Assembly (NCBI GenBank): GCA_040754075.1
Contig: JBFMDH010000021.1
Location: forward strand, 1-64,000
Direction: 5' to 3'
Origin: Acidobacteriota bacterium
GTDB lineage: Bacteria; Acidobacteriota; Blastocatellia; UBA7656
Length of the DNA stretch: 64,000 nt
In this document: positions 9,369 to 17,995 of the stretch, in pieces
Layout: every line of letters begins with the position of its first letter
Position numbering within the stretch: position 1 is the stretch's first letter
Program-made: the position numbers and the translations under genes
The notes under the pieces: generated by a model
The model's input: only the letters and a program-made list of their open reading frames with translations
Database searches by the model: none
Told to the model about the DNA's origin: nothing

Positions 9369-10397
9369 TTACTGAATATTGATTCTGCCGATTTCCGTAT
9401 CGTCGGTTCCGCGAATAACGAAAAAGAGTTTGTCTTTCGGAGCCACCATCTTCTGGTCAAAAACCAGCACCCCGGTAAGCGATTCCGCCGACGCCAGTGA
9501 ATTTTCCTGTTTCGATTGCGTCAACTCTACCGGAATCGTTTGTTTGGAAGCGCCCGCTTCAAGCGAGATGGAGCCGAAGGCAAACTCGCCCGATTTGAGA
9601 TTTTGAATGATGTAGCGCAAATAATATTTCCCGTCAAACGATAGCATTTGTGAATCGAGCAGCACTTTAATTTTATCGAATGTCGCCGAAGAATTTTTTA
9701 CCCCGGTAATCTGTATGCCGGCCATGACGCCTTGACGAAACCGGGCTTCGGCTTCCTGTGAACCGCGTTGGGTGTTGTCGCGATTCATTTCGGCGCGTTG
9801 CGCTTCGGCATCAATGATAATCTGATTAGCCTGTTCGCGGGCGCGACGAACGATGTCGTCGGCTTTGGTTTGCGCGCCCTGTAACATTTCGCTCTCTTTC
9901 TTTTTTATATCGGCTTCATTCGGGCAAGGGGCATTTTCGGGATTGTTAGCTGCTGCTGGATTGTTATTTGGCGATGTCGGGGTTGTCGGTTTGGGGTCGT
10001 AAACATTCACTGTGCGATGCGCCTGTTCGGGTTTGGCAACAACGGTTAAATCGAAATTGTAAACGTGACCGTCATCGGTTCTGACGAACATATTACTGAC
10101 GGTTCGGCTTTGATTGACCGGTTTAATAAAAAAATCATTACTCGGTTCGCCGTTTGCGCCGCCGCGTTGAATCACATAGGTGCCTCGACCATCAACATAC
10201 AAATCGCCGCAAACGATCTCTTTGATATTGCGTTGAAAAGCAATGCGCGTGGAGATACTGAGCGAAGTTCGGATTTTGCCAATCTGCTCAGGACCTAAGG
10301 TGACAGAGGCGATGCCGGATGCGTCTTGCGCCTGAGCATTCAAAGCCAGTGGCAACAAGGCGAAAACCAGTGAAAATAATTTTACTGCGAGTTTCAA
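9369..10397 (-). CDS. VirB9/TrbG-like periplasmic protein with coiled coil
   Basis: 342 residues with a signal peptide (about 1-23). Residues about 35-135 resemble the N-terminal domain of VirB9/TrbG/CagX proteins, with a beta pattern ending SRTVSNMFVRTDDGHVYNF. A Pro/Asn linker (about 135-155) is followed by a Glu/Arg/Gln-rich coiled coil (about 158-215) and a second beta domain (about 220-342). No other type IV secretion gene is present, so a complete secretion system is not supported. It is followed within 9 nt by a lytic transglycosylase, the same partnership as VirB1. The VirB9 relationship is a pattern judgement and should be tested by profile search. Confidence 0.6.
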   Translation of the reverse strand: MKLAVKLFSLVFALLPLALNAQAQDASGIASVTLGPEQIGKIRTSLSISTRIAFQRNIKEIVCGDLYVDGRGTYVIQRGGANGEPSNDFFIKPVNQSRTVSNMFVRTDDGHVYNFDLTVVAKPEQAHRTVNVYDPKPTTPTSPNNNPAAANNPENAPCPNEADIKKKESEMLQGAQTKADDIVRRAREQANQIIIDAEAQRAEMNRDNTQRGSQEAEARFRQGVMAGIQITGVKNSSATFDKIKVLLDSQMLSFDGKYYLRYIIQNLKSGEFAFGSISLEAGASKQTIPVELTQSKQENSLASAESLTGVLVFDQKMVAPKDKLFFVIRGTDDTEIGRINIQ

Positions 10398-10594
10398 GCG
10401 ACGACCTCCAAAGCTTAAACCCTGTCTTTGTCGTTGGTGAAGCAGGGGGCAGACAGTTGGTTGTAAATTTTACAGCCGGGTTTTTATTGTGACAAAGACC
10501 CCAAGGCGAATCAAGACGTAATTGCCAAATTGATTACACCAGTGAAGTCGTGGGGCAGGGTTGATTGACCTGAATAAAGCATCGCATCTGCGCT

Positions 10595-10852
10595 TCAGGA
10601 TTGCCCGGCAAAATAGATTGCCAGTAATGAAATCAATAAGGTCACCAGCAGCGTGAGACCAATAGGCACCAATCTCTGTAACAGCGGCGAAACTTTACGC
10701 GGCGCGCCTTTAGAAACCCAGCCGCGCCACTCGCATTCATGACAGCGATAAATTTTTGCCTTGGTGAGACTGCGAATGAGCTTTTCATTAAATCCGCGAC
10801 TGTGTGACCGGTGCAGTGGATAACCGCATTCAGGGCATATCTCGCTAGCCAA
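10595..10852 (-). CDS. Small zinc-ribbon membrane protein
   Basis: 85 residues if read from TTG at 10852, which has GGAGGT 3 nt upstream. The open frame extends further, but that part crosses a transcription-terminator hairpin and looks non-coding. Two CxxC knuckles (CPECGYPLHRS near residue 6 and CHECEWRGW near 37) form a zinc ribbon. It is followed by a basic stretch and one transmembrane helix at the C-terminus (about 60-82). The function is unknown. It sits between the FecR protein and the VirB9-like gene on the same strand. Confidence 0.6.
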   Translation of the reverse strand: MASEICPECGYPLHRSHSRGFNEKLIRSLTKAKIYRCHECEWRGWVSKGAPRKVSPLLQRLVPIGLTLLVTLLISLLAIYFAGQS

Positions 10853-10886
10853 GCGACCTCCATTTATCGGGGGCAGAAATGATAAA

Positions 10887-10922
10887 GCTAGCGCCTCCGG
10901 TGTCTCATTCGGAGGCGCTAGC
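10887..10922 (-). terminator. Terminator after the FecR-domain gene
   Basis: A perfect 13-bp stem, GCTAGCGCCTCCG (10887-10899) against its complement at 10910-10922, with a 10-nt loop. On the minus strand the stem is followed by TTTATCATTTCT. It lies 31 bp beyond the stop of the FecR gene, so it should end that transcript. Confidence 0.75.
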
Positions 10923-10953
10923 CAGATAATCGTTGATAAAGATGAACCGAAGG

Positions 10954-11610
10954 TTAGGGAGCTGTCGGGCTGACGCGCGGTCTTGAACCGCCGCCACTGA
11001 TCACCCCTGTGGTGACGCCCGCGGCAGTGCCACCCAGCAGGAGCAATCCTAAAAGTCCCGCGCCCAGAAAGAGCGGTTTGCCACCCGCGGCGGGAATTTC
11101 GCCGAGTCCGCAGATCACGGCGTTGCCGCAATTGACCGCAATATCGGAACCAACAATCGCATTGGTATCAACCGGCGAACTGAAATATTCGTTTTGTCCG
11201 GCAGTCAACGTTTTATTGATATTGTTGCCGGTCACCGTCGCCTGACCGCGATTGACGGTTACACGCATATCGTTGCAGGTGGTCTTCACAAGAATTCCGC
11301 CGGATGAATAGGTCAGCGTAGCATTGGTGCTGGGTCCGACCGTGACCCGTCCGATTCCCGGAATATCAATCACCGCGATACCATCGCCGCCAACCGAAAT
11401 CGTGCTGCCGCTTAGAACCGTTGCGCCGGTCTTTACGGCATTGCCGTTAATCGAAACCGAACCGCTTGCGGTCAAGGTGCCATCGGCTGCCGGTAAAGGT
11501 TCCGGAGCCACCACATTCGGCGTTGCATAGGATGTCAACGTAAAGAAAGTGAAGGTTGCGACAACCAGTGACAGACTCGTCAAATTCATAAAAAATCTGG
11601 TGTTTCTCAT
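10954..11610 (-). CDS. FecR-domain secreted surface protein
   Basis: 218 residues from ATG at 11610, chosen because AGGAGG lies just upstream; a longer frame to 11703 lacks one. The signal peptide is about residues 10-30 (to SYA). The body is a FecR-like beta domain (GSVSINGNAVKTGATVLSG, then DGIAVIDIPGIGRVTVGPS), the type found in many acidobacterial surface proteins and not tied to iron. A short Gly/Leu-rich hydrophobic helix near 180-205 may anchor the C-terminus. Four cysteines in the second half could form disulfides. It is isolated downstream by a strong terminator. Confidence 0.78.
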   Translation of the reverse strand: MRNTRFFMNLTSLSLVVATFTFFTLTSYATPNVVAPEPLPAADGTLTASGSVSINGNAVKTGATVLSGSTISVGGDGIAVIDIPGIGRVTVGPSTNATLTYSSGGILVKTTCNDMRVTVNRGQATVTGNNINKTLTAGQNEYFSSPVDTNAIVGSDIAVNCGNAVICGLGEIPAAGGKPLFLGAGLLGLLLLGGTAAGVTTGVISGGGSRPRVSPTAP

Positions 11611-11774
11611 TGTGCCTCCTACAAAATTCTTGTGAAAAACAAGAACCCGGAAATCTTTAGCGCAATGCGCAATGCGCGTCCAGAATATTAGAATCACTCG
11701 CAAAAGTCAATTCATTTCAAAAGTTAATTTTTTAGCGCCAGTTAGCAACTGCTCAATTAACCACATCAGGCATT

Positions 11775-12326
11775 TCAGTACGACGGTAAATCTTCGGCTG
11801 AAATCCGCGACAGCGGCAAATGACGGCGGTCTTTTTCGGAAGTTTGAGGATTCGTAATGCCCCAGTCGATTGCCAATTCCGGGTCATTCCACAAAATCCC
11901 CCGGTCATATTCGGGATAATAGAAATCGCTGCATTTATAGAGGAATTCCGCCGTGTCGGAAAGCACCACATAACCATGCGCAAATCCCGCAGGAATATAA
12001 ATCTGACGCATATTTTCGGCGGATAATATCAGGCGCACATGTTTGCCGAAATGCGGCGAACCGCGCCGTATATCGACCGCCACATCCAGGACTTCGCCGC
12101 GAATCACCCGGCAGAGTTTGGCTTGCGGATGTTTGATTTGATAATGCAAGCCGCGCAAAATTCCGCGCTGAGACATCGCGTGATTGTCTTGTACAAACGT
12201 ATCCTGAATTCCCATCTCGGCGAATTTGCGACGATGGTAACTTTCAAAGAAAAAACCACGTTCGTCGCGAAAGGCTTGCGACTCGATGATTAAAACTTCG
12301 GGAATCTCTGTTTCAATAACTTTCAT
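11775..12326 (-). CDS. rfbC: dTDP-4-dehydrorhamnose 3,5-epimerase
   Basis: 183 residues, the normal size for the RmlC cupin. RGFFFESYHRRKF and GILRGLHYQ (His61 as catalytic base) match the family, as do the central GEVLDVAVDIRRGSP and GFAHGYVVLSD. It inverts C3 and C5 of dTDP-4-keto-6-deoxyglucose on the way to dTDP-L-rhamnose, which suggests rhamnose in the exported polymer. The other rml genes are not in this window. It lies 40-60 bp downstream of the heparinase-like gene on the same strand, so both are probably one transcript. Confidence 0.93.
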   Translation of the reverse strand: MKVIETEIPEVLIIESQAFRDERGFFFESYHRRKFAEMGIQDTFVQDNHAMSQRGILRGLHYQIKHPQAKLCRVIRGEVLDVAVDIRRGSPHFGKHVRLILSAENMRQIYIPAGFAHGYVVLSDTAEFLYKCSDFYYPEYDRGILWNDPELAIDWGITNPQTSEKDRRHLPLSRISAEDLPSY

Positions 12327-12365
12327 TATGCTCTCTTAATTGATGAACGGTATCGGAGGCTTGCA

Positions 12366-13988
12366 TTAATATCGGAATGTCAGCGCAAATCGGGTTGGCA
12401 ATTTTTTCCTGCTGCCAATAACCAGTGCCTTATTTTTTAGTTTCAACCCGAATTCCGGGCAATACCACGAATCTTCAAGGTGAAAGGTAGCCGCCTCAAT
12501 CGACAACTGACAACTGACATTATCATTGGAAAGGGTTAATTCATTTCCCTGCACCGCAATGTCCACCTGGTTATGAAAGTGGAGCAAACTTTCAACCAGA
12601 TGCTCGCCGCTGCCTTCGATTACGTCTTCCACTTTAATCTCTCGCCGACTATCATCACACGCGATGATGCGCTGATGAATGATGCCATCGCCAATTAATT
12701 TAGCGTAACCCGCAAAGCGCCCGGAAAACTGGCTCTGCCCATCGGCATTTGAGAATGCCACAGCAAAGGGGAGAAAACGACGACCCACGCGAAAACTGCC
12801 CCAACATTCGGCTTGATCCTGGTTATCAATACACACGGTATTGTGAGCGCGCGTGCTGCGAACAAAATCGCGCATCGCGCCTGCCTGATATTCAAATACC
12901 CCTGTATCAACCACAAAAGGTTTGCCATTGATAGACAGTTCAAAACTGAAAATATCGGCGTGCGCGTGCGCCGGCAAAAAATCCGGCGCAATACGCCCGC
13001 CATCAATAATCAAATAAACTTCGGGGTTTTGGTGAATAAAATAGCCTGACTCGATGAACTGATTTTTCTTTTTCGCTTCGTAATCAAGCAAGCCTTTCGC
13101 ATAATTCAAAAGCCTGGCGGGCGGCGCGGCAATCTCTCGCGTGGCATCATTAAATAAAGCAATTTCGCCATCGGGTTTAGTGAGCGAAAATAAAAAATCG
13201 CTCATCGAACCTGCCGCCTCAACCAACCAATTTCTGTCAGGCGCATCGGCAGGCAAAATATTAATGATGTCGAGATAGGCTTCGAGCATCAAGGCATGGT
13301 ACATGGGGCTGCGCTCAAAATGCCCGCCGTCACTTAAAACCTGTACAGGCGTTTGCTCGCGAAAAATCGCTAAGCCTTTTTCGAGCCAGCGAGAGGCTTC
13401 GCCCTGCCCTGCAAAAAAATTTCCGGCAAAAATCAATGCCCGGGCATTTTCAAGTAAATGATTGCCCGGATGATGCGCTTCATAGTTACGATAGAGATAC
13501 GCCGCCTGTTGATAAAGGCTCTTTAATAATCCGGCATCCGTAAAATTGGCTTTGCACCAGTTGACGATGCGTAGCGAGGTTGGAAACGGGTGCCACCCCG
13601 TGCCGCTTTGCATAGGATTTTGCCTTACCCAATCGCTGCATAGTTCAGCCTGCTCTGCGGCTTCGAGCAAATAGAGATAATTGAAGTAATGCAGATTGTA
13701 TTGCCAGAGCGCGGGCAAGCGCGCCGCCTGCCAATCAACCGGCACACCCAGATTTTCCGGGCGATTGAGAAAGCGAAACTCGCCCCGTTTAATTTGCTCG
13801 CGACGGTTGCCGTCATCGTGATAGACGAACGCAACTGCCGGATGCAGTTCACCGCTTAATGACGTCGGCGCATCCGGCACGCGAACCAGTTTCAGATGAT
13901 GTTTCGCCAGTCCAAAAAATTTGAGATAAAGCTGACTCGGTTTGGAATACCTCAGCGTGTGAAAGAGCAATGACGCGCGTTTGAACAT
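12366..13988 (-). CDS. Heparinase II/III-like polysaccharide lyase or modifying protein
   Basis: About 540 residues from ATG at 13988; a TTG at 14018 is an alternative, and neither has a strong ribosome site. The N-terminal half is alpha-helical, with the toroid pattern YNLHYFNYLY and NHLLENARAL. The C-terminal half has the beta fold with ADFLPAHAHADIFSFELS-like residues and RSTRAHNTVCID, typical of the heparinase II/III-like family in exopolysaccharide loci. No signal peptide is visible, so a cytoplasmic or unconventional location is possible. Such proteins may trim or epimerise uronic-acid polymers; the substrate is unknown. A clear terminator precedes it, separating it from the Wzc-type gene. 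Confidence 0.82.
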   Translation of the reverse strand: MFKRASLLFHTLRYSKPSQLYLKFFGLAKHHLKLVRVPDAPTSLSGELHPAVAFVYHDDGNRREQIKRGEFRFLNRPENLGVPVDWQAARLPALWQYNLHYFNYLYLLEAAEQAELCSDWVRQNPMQSGTGWHPFPTSLRIVNWCKANFTDAGLLKSLYQQAAYLYRNYEAHHPGNHLLENARALIFAGNFFAGQGEASRWLEKGLAIFREQTPVQVLSDGGHFERSPMYHALMLEAYLDIINILPADAPDRNWLVEAAGSMSDFLFSLTKPDGEIALFNDATREIAAPPARLLNYAKGLLDYEAKKKNQFIESGYFIHQNPEVYLIIDGGRIAPDFLPAHAHADIFSFELSINGKPFVVDTGVFEYQAGAMRDFVRSTRAHNTVCIDNQDQAECWGSFRVGRRFLPFAVAFSNADGQSQFSGRFAGYAKLIGDGIIHQRIIACDDSRREIKVEDVIEGSGEHLVESLLHFHNQVDIAVQGNELTLSNDNVSCQLSIEAATFHLEDSWYCPEFGLKLKNKALVIGSRKKLPTRFALTFRY

Positions 13989-14021
13989 TAAAAGATTCGC
14001 GGATGGCGATTGCAACAAATT

Positions 14022-14059
14022 AAAAAAGGCGCAAATCCCTTAGAATTTTCGCGCCTTTT
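14022..14059 (-). terminator. Terminator after wzc-type gene 2
   Basis: AAAAGGCGC pairs with GCGCCTTTT across an AT-rich loop. On the minus strand the stem is followed by a run of six T. It lies just after the stop of the Wzc-type gene at 14102. Confidence 0.8.
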
Positions 14060-14101
14060 CAAATCGCCAATGAATGATGGGGTCACCCGATTTTCTGATT
14101 C

Positions 14102-16531
14102 TCAATCGCCATCGTTTGCTGCGCCATAGCCTGAAGAATAGCGGTAATAGTAATAATCGCTGTAACCATCGCGTTTCAAATCAACATTATTCAACACCAC
14201 ACCGAAAACCTTTGCGCCGACGGCTGCAAGTTCCTGCCGCGCGCGTCTCACGACATCGCGCGTGCTCTTGCCACCATGAACCACCAGCATCACGCCATCC
14301 ACCATTGTCGAAAGTATCACCGGGTCGGTGACGTTAATGAGCGGCGGCGAATCAATCAGAATATGGTCATAGGTTTTGGCAAGCGTCGCGAGCATCTCCC
14401 GCATTCGTTCAGAGCTAATCAATTCCGCCGGATTCGGTGGAATCGAACCGCTCGGCATAAAGTGGAGATTATCGACCGGCAATTTTTGAATCACACGGTC
14501 GAGCGCCACATCACGCGACAGATAGGTTGAAAGCCCTATGGAAGAGTCCAGCCCGAAGACTTTATGCATCGCCGGACGGCGCAAATCGCAATCGACAATC
14601 AACACTGAAGCACCGAGTTGAGCAAGCGATATGGCGGTGTTGGCGGCGGTGGTGGTTTTGCCTTCGCCCGGTTGCCCGCTGGTAACCAGGATGAGTTTCG
14701 GTGGCTGTCCTGCGGTAGACAGCAAGACCGAAGTTCTCAGCACACGATAAGCTTCAGCAGCCGATGAACGATGGTCGAGCGCCATCAGTTGGGCACTGCG
14801 CGGCAATGTGCCACTGCTTGCCAGTTGCAATTTGCCGTTGCCATTGCTTGCGCCTTTGCCTTTTGCAATGGTTTTACGCGAACCTGCGCCGAGGGTTGCG
14901 GGGATAATGCCGAGCGCCGGAAGTTGCGCGTAACGCATCACATCTTCAACCGTCTTCACGGTGTTGTCGAGATATTCAAGTAAGAGCGCGAGTCCAATGC
15001 CTGCGCCTAAACTTAAAACGAATCCCAGTAAAATGGCGCGAAAGCGATTGGGGCCGGATGGTCCCAAAGGCAACTGTGCGGCTTGAATGATGCGCAAATT
15101 ATTTTGCTGTTCCTGTACCTGCAAATTCGCCTGATTACTTTTTTGCATGAAGTCGTCATAGAGTTTGCGATTGGTGGCGACTTCCTGCTTTTTAATATTG
15201 TAATCGGCGGCGTCCTGATTCTGTTGTACGGCTTCGATCTTTGCCGCATCGAGTTGTTTTTTAATCGTCGCTTCTTCGGCAACCGCGCGTTCATAATCGG
15301 CTTGCAATTGGCGTTCAAGCAGACGGGTGTTTTCGGCAATCTGCGCTTTGACGGCGGCAATCTGCTCGTTGTTTTCAATCACGTCCGGGTATTCGGGTCC
15401 GTATTTGGTACTGAGCGAAGCGCGTTTCTTTTCGAGTTCCGCAAGTTGCACCTGCAAACCTTGCAGACGCGGCGCGGATTTGAACACCATATCGGCAAAC
15501 GCTTCGGGCAAATCTCTCACCCGTCCGGCTTTCACCTCTTCGTAAAGCGAACGCTTTAACAAAGTTTCCTGTTGCGCCTTGAGCCACTGGTCATGGAGTC
15601 GCGTCAGTTTTTCCGTAGCTAACGTATTGTTGCCTTCGGTGTTGTAGATGTTGTGAGTGCGCGCATAATTGGCGAGGTCTTGCTCGGCGCGTTCTGCCTG
15701 CGCCTTTAATTTCGCCGCCGATTCATCCAGCCAGTGTGCGGTTTGTTTGAACTTTCCGGCTTTGCGCTCAAAGTTCGATTCCAAAAAAGCATCGGCAATG
15801 CCTGCGGTCACCTGTCGAGCAATTTTCGGGTCATTATGGGTAAACGAAACTTTGATGGCGCGGGTATCTTTGATTTGTTCAACATTCAATCCGCCAAGAA
15901 TGACGCCCACATAAGGAAATAATTTTTCATGGTCATCGGGGCTGATGTCTTCCTGCGGCACCAGATTGACGGTTTCGACTTTCGGCTCTTCGTTTTGTTT
16001 GAATCGCGCAAAGATGGTTTGCAAGGCTTCGCTGATGGATTTTTTGCCGCCCGAATTCAGGAATTTCGGATTCTCGTATAACTTTTGATTGACGACCACC
16101 TGTTCAAGCAGCGCAGGGCTTTTCAAAAACAGGATTTTGGTTTTGATATTGACCTGATAAAACGGGTCGTATTCTTCGTTCACCGCCAGATCGCCCGGTC
16201 GCATACTGACATTGGTATCTTTGCCGATTTCAATCAAGGTCGAAGATTCATAGGTGGATTTGGTGCGGTACATTTCAATCGTCACCAGTGTGGTGATGAT
16301 GAAGACCAGTGTGAGAATCAACCATTTGCGACGGCGCACAATGCGCAACAAATCGCGCAGACGATGGTTGTCATCTTCCTGTCCGTAACCATACCCGTAG
16401 CCATAGGAACCGGCATTCAATTGCCCAGCCAGTGAAGGATAACGTGGCGCAAGTATCTCAAGGTCATTCGGATTGCTGCCTTGAGCCTCTATTTTTTCCA
16501 GTTCATTCTTTTCGTCTTTTTCGTCAGACAT
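14102..16531 (-). CDS. Polysaccharide chain-length/tyrosine autokinase (Wzc type), copy 2
   Basis: 809 residues, ATG at 16531 with AGGAG upstream. It has the same architecture as copy 1: a Gly/Tyr-rich N-terminus (YGYGYGYG near residue 43), Wzz domain, coiled coil (about 265-480), second membrane helix, and a BY-kinase with Walker A GQPGEGKTTT at 619-628, VDCDLRRP and ILIDSPP. The tyrosine tail SDYYYYRYSSGYG is shorter than in copy 1. The two kinase domains are highly alike while the periplasmic halves diverge more, suggesting an old duplication with different polymer partners. It follows the Wza-type gene at 16591 by 59 bp. Confidence 0.93.
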   Translation of the reverse strand: MSDEKDEKNELEKIEAQGSNPNDLEILAPRYPSLAGQLNAGSYGYGYGYGQEDDNHRLRDLLRIVRRRKWLILTLVFIITTLVTIEMYRTKSTYESSTLIEIGKDTNVSMRPGDLAVNEEYDPFYQVNIKTKILFLKSPALLEQVVVNQKLYENPKFLNSGGKKSISEALQTIFARFKQNEEPKVETVNLVPQEDISPDDHEKLFPYVGVILGGLNVEQIKDTRAIKVSFTHNDPKIARQVTAGIADAFLESNFERKAGKFKQTAHWLDESAAKLKAQAERAEQDLANYARTHNIYNTEGNNTLATEKLTRLHDQWLKAQQETLLKRSLYEEVKAGRVRDLPEAFADMVFKSAPRLQGLQVQLAELEKKRASLSTKYGPEYPDVIENNEQIAAVKAQIAENTRLLERQLQADYERAVAEEATIKKQLDAAKIEAVQQNQDAADYNIKKQEVATNRKLYDDFMQKSNQANLQVQEQQNNLRIIQAAQLPLGPSGPNRFRAILLGFVLSLGAGIGLALLLEYLDNTVKTVEDVMRYAQLPALGIIPATLGAGSRKTIAKGKGASNGNGKLQLASSGTLPRSAQLMALDHRSSAAEAYRVLRTSVLLSTAGQPPKLILVTSGQPGEGKTTTAANTAISLAQLGASVLIVDCDLRRPAMHKVFGLDSSIGLSTYLSRDVALDRVIQKLPVDNLHFMPSGSIPPNPAELISSERMREMLATLAKTYDHILIDSPPLINVTDPVILSTMVDGVMLVVHGGKSTRDVVRRARQELAAVGAKVFGVVLNNVDLKRDGYSDYYYYRYSSGYGAANDGD

Positions 16532-16590
16532 AGACGAGTCTCCTGAAAAGCTGAGCGTTCGGGGCGAAATAAAATCCAGTAAGTTTAAAA

Positions 16591-17718
16591 TTAATAACGC
16601 ACCGGCAGACGCGCCGAGTTGGTGCTGAAGGCGCGCAGCACCGCGCCGGTCACGGATTTCCAGCGGCTGTTGGGAACGATGACAATATCATTGGGCAGGA
16701 TGGCGATGTCATCTTTTTTGCCGTTCATCACCGCGCCAATATCCACAGGAATTTCCACACGTTTTTTACCCTGCTCTTCGCGGAAAATCACCCCTTTGCC
16801 GGGCGCTGCCTGAAAGGTCGTGCCCTGCGCCAGTGAAATCGCCTGTCGCAACGTCGTGCCTTCTTTGAGGGCGAACTCGCCGGGTTGATAAACTTCACCG
16901 GCAACAAAAAAAACATCGGTGGTCGGAATGTTGATAATGTCGCCGGGCTGCAATGTCATGGTCACATCATTGATTTGCCCTTTGAGAAATTTGCCCATAT
17001 TGACGGGAATCAAATCGTAATCGGCATTATCGTTCGCATCTTGCGCGTCAGCCGGTTTGTTCTCACCGGTCTGTGTGGTTTGCGCAGCCGGTTGCGGCGT
17101 CACACTGGCATGCGGATTTGCCGATACATTGTTGACCTCAGGCATTTCATCCTTCTCTTTTTTGATTTCTCGCAAGATATAAGCTGTCGAGCCGTAATTA
17201 TCATTGAGTCCGCCCGCCGCGGAAATCAATTTCACCAGTGTGGGTTTGCCTTCGATGTAATAAGTGCCGGGACGGCGCACCGAGCCTTGAATAAAAAACA
17301 TGCGGCTGTAGGTGTTAAGCACAGTGACGTGAATCTGCGGGTCTTTCAAATATCTGCCGCGCAATCCATCGGCGATGAGGTTTTCTATCTCTTCGGTGGT
17401 TTTATTGAGAATGTTGATGCGTTTCAAAAAAGGCAGCACGATATTGCCTTTGGCGCTGATGCGATGCGACCCGCACAGGCGCGGCGCATCTTCGACCTGA
17501 ATATCAATCACGTCGCTTGGACCGACGCGATAATCTTCATCAGGCGAAATAATCACGCCGGTGGTAACGGTTTCGCTGCCTTGTTGCGCAGGTGGTTTGA
17601 GATTAGGCTGACGCCGTTCCTGCGCCCCAAGCGTTAGCGTATGCGTCAACAACACCAGGCACGCCATCAACGTCATCACCAAAGCAGATGGGTGAGAATT
17701 TCGTGAACCGTACTTCAT
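16591..17718 (-). CDS. Polysaccharide export outer-membrane protein (Wza type), copy 2
   Basis: 375 residues from ATG at 17718, with AGGAG 7 nt upstream; the longer frame to 17745 is less likely. The signal peptide is about residues 14-32. The Poly_export domain begins DYRVGPSDVIDIQVEDAP, and SLBB repeats follow (FFIQGSVRRPGTYYIEG and FFVAGEVYQPGEFAL). A disordered Asn/Pro/Gln insert lies around 195-225. It forms the outer-membrane conduit for the second exporter. Gene order (ligase, wza, wzc) repeats that of set 1. Confidence 0.92.
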   Translation of the reverse strand: MKYGSRNSHPSALVMTLMACLVLLTHTLTLGAQERRQPNLKPPAQQGSETVTTGVIISPDEDYRVGPSDVIDIQVEDAPRLCGSHRISAKGNIVLPFLKRINILNKTTEEIENLIADGLRGRYLKDPQIHVTVLNTYSRMFFIQGSVRRPGTYYIEGKPTLVKLISAAGGLNDNYGSTAYILREIKKEKDEMPEVNNVSANPHASVTPQPAAQTTQTGENKPADAQDANDNADYDLIPVNMGKFLKGQINDVTMTLQPGDIINIPTTDVFFVAGEVYQPGEFALKEGTTLRQAISLAQGTTFQAAPGKGVIFREEQGKKRVEIPVDIGAVMNGKKDDIAILPNDIVIVPNSRWKSVTGAVLRAFSTNSARLPVRY

Positions 17719-17932
17719 ACTGCTACTCCTGTAAAACCCATTCACTGATTATCAGTAGAGGCAAAACGTTTTGAATTTTAGCCGAAAAAACCTCGGAAGA
17801 TTTAGTAGAAAGCGGTTGTCCGTAAGTCAAGACAGAGTTTCTTGAGTTGCCTCCATAAACAGAGCAATTAAACTCCGGGCTTTAGCCTAATTCTTAAATT
17901 TTGGCTCAAGCCAGATAACCCGCCTCTCTCAT

Positions 17933-17952
17933 CCTCCAGCTAAAGCTGGAGG
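17933..17952. repeat. Palindromic hairpin near the ligase-2 stop
   Basis: CCTCCAGCT (17933-17941), a 2-nt loop, then AGCTGGAGG (17944-17952): a 9-bp perfect stem. Flanking bases (AATTCTTA near 17890 and TAAGAATT near 17960) form a further outer pairing, so the whole spacer 17830-17970 behaves as a loose palindromic element. No T-run follows on either strand. Confidence 0.55.
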
Positions 17953-17995
17953 CAATTGATAAGAATTATGTTTTCCTGCATACCGCAAGCAAAGC

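Noticed and set aside
16885-17637. Plus-strand frame of 250 codons
   Set aside because: Antisense to the second Wza-type gene, whose domains are unambiguous.
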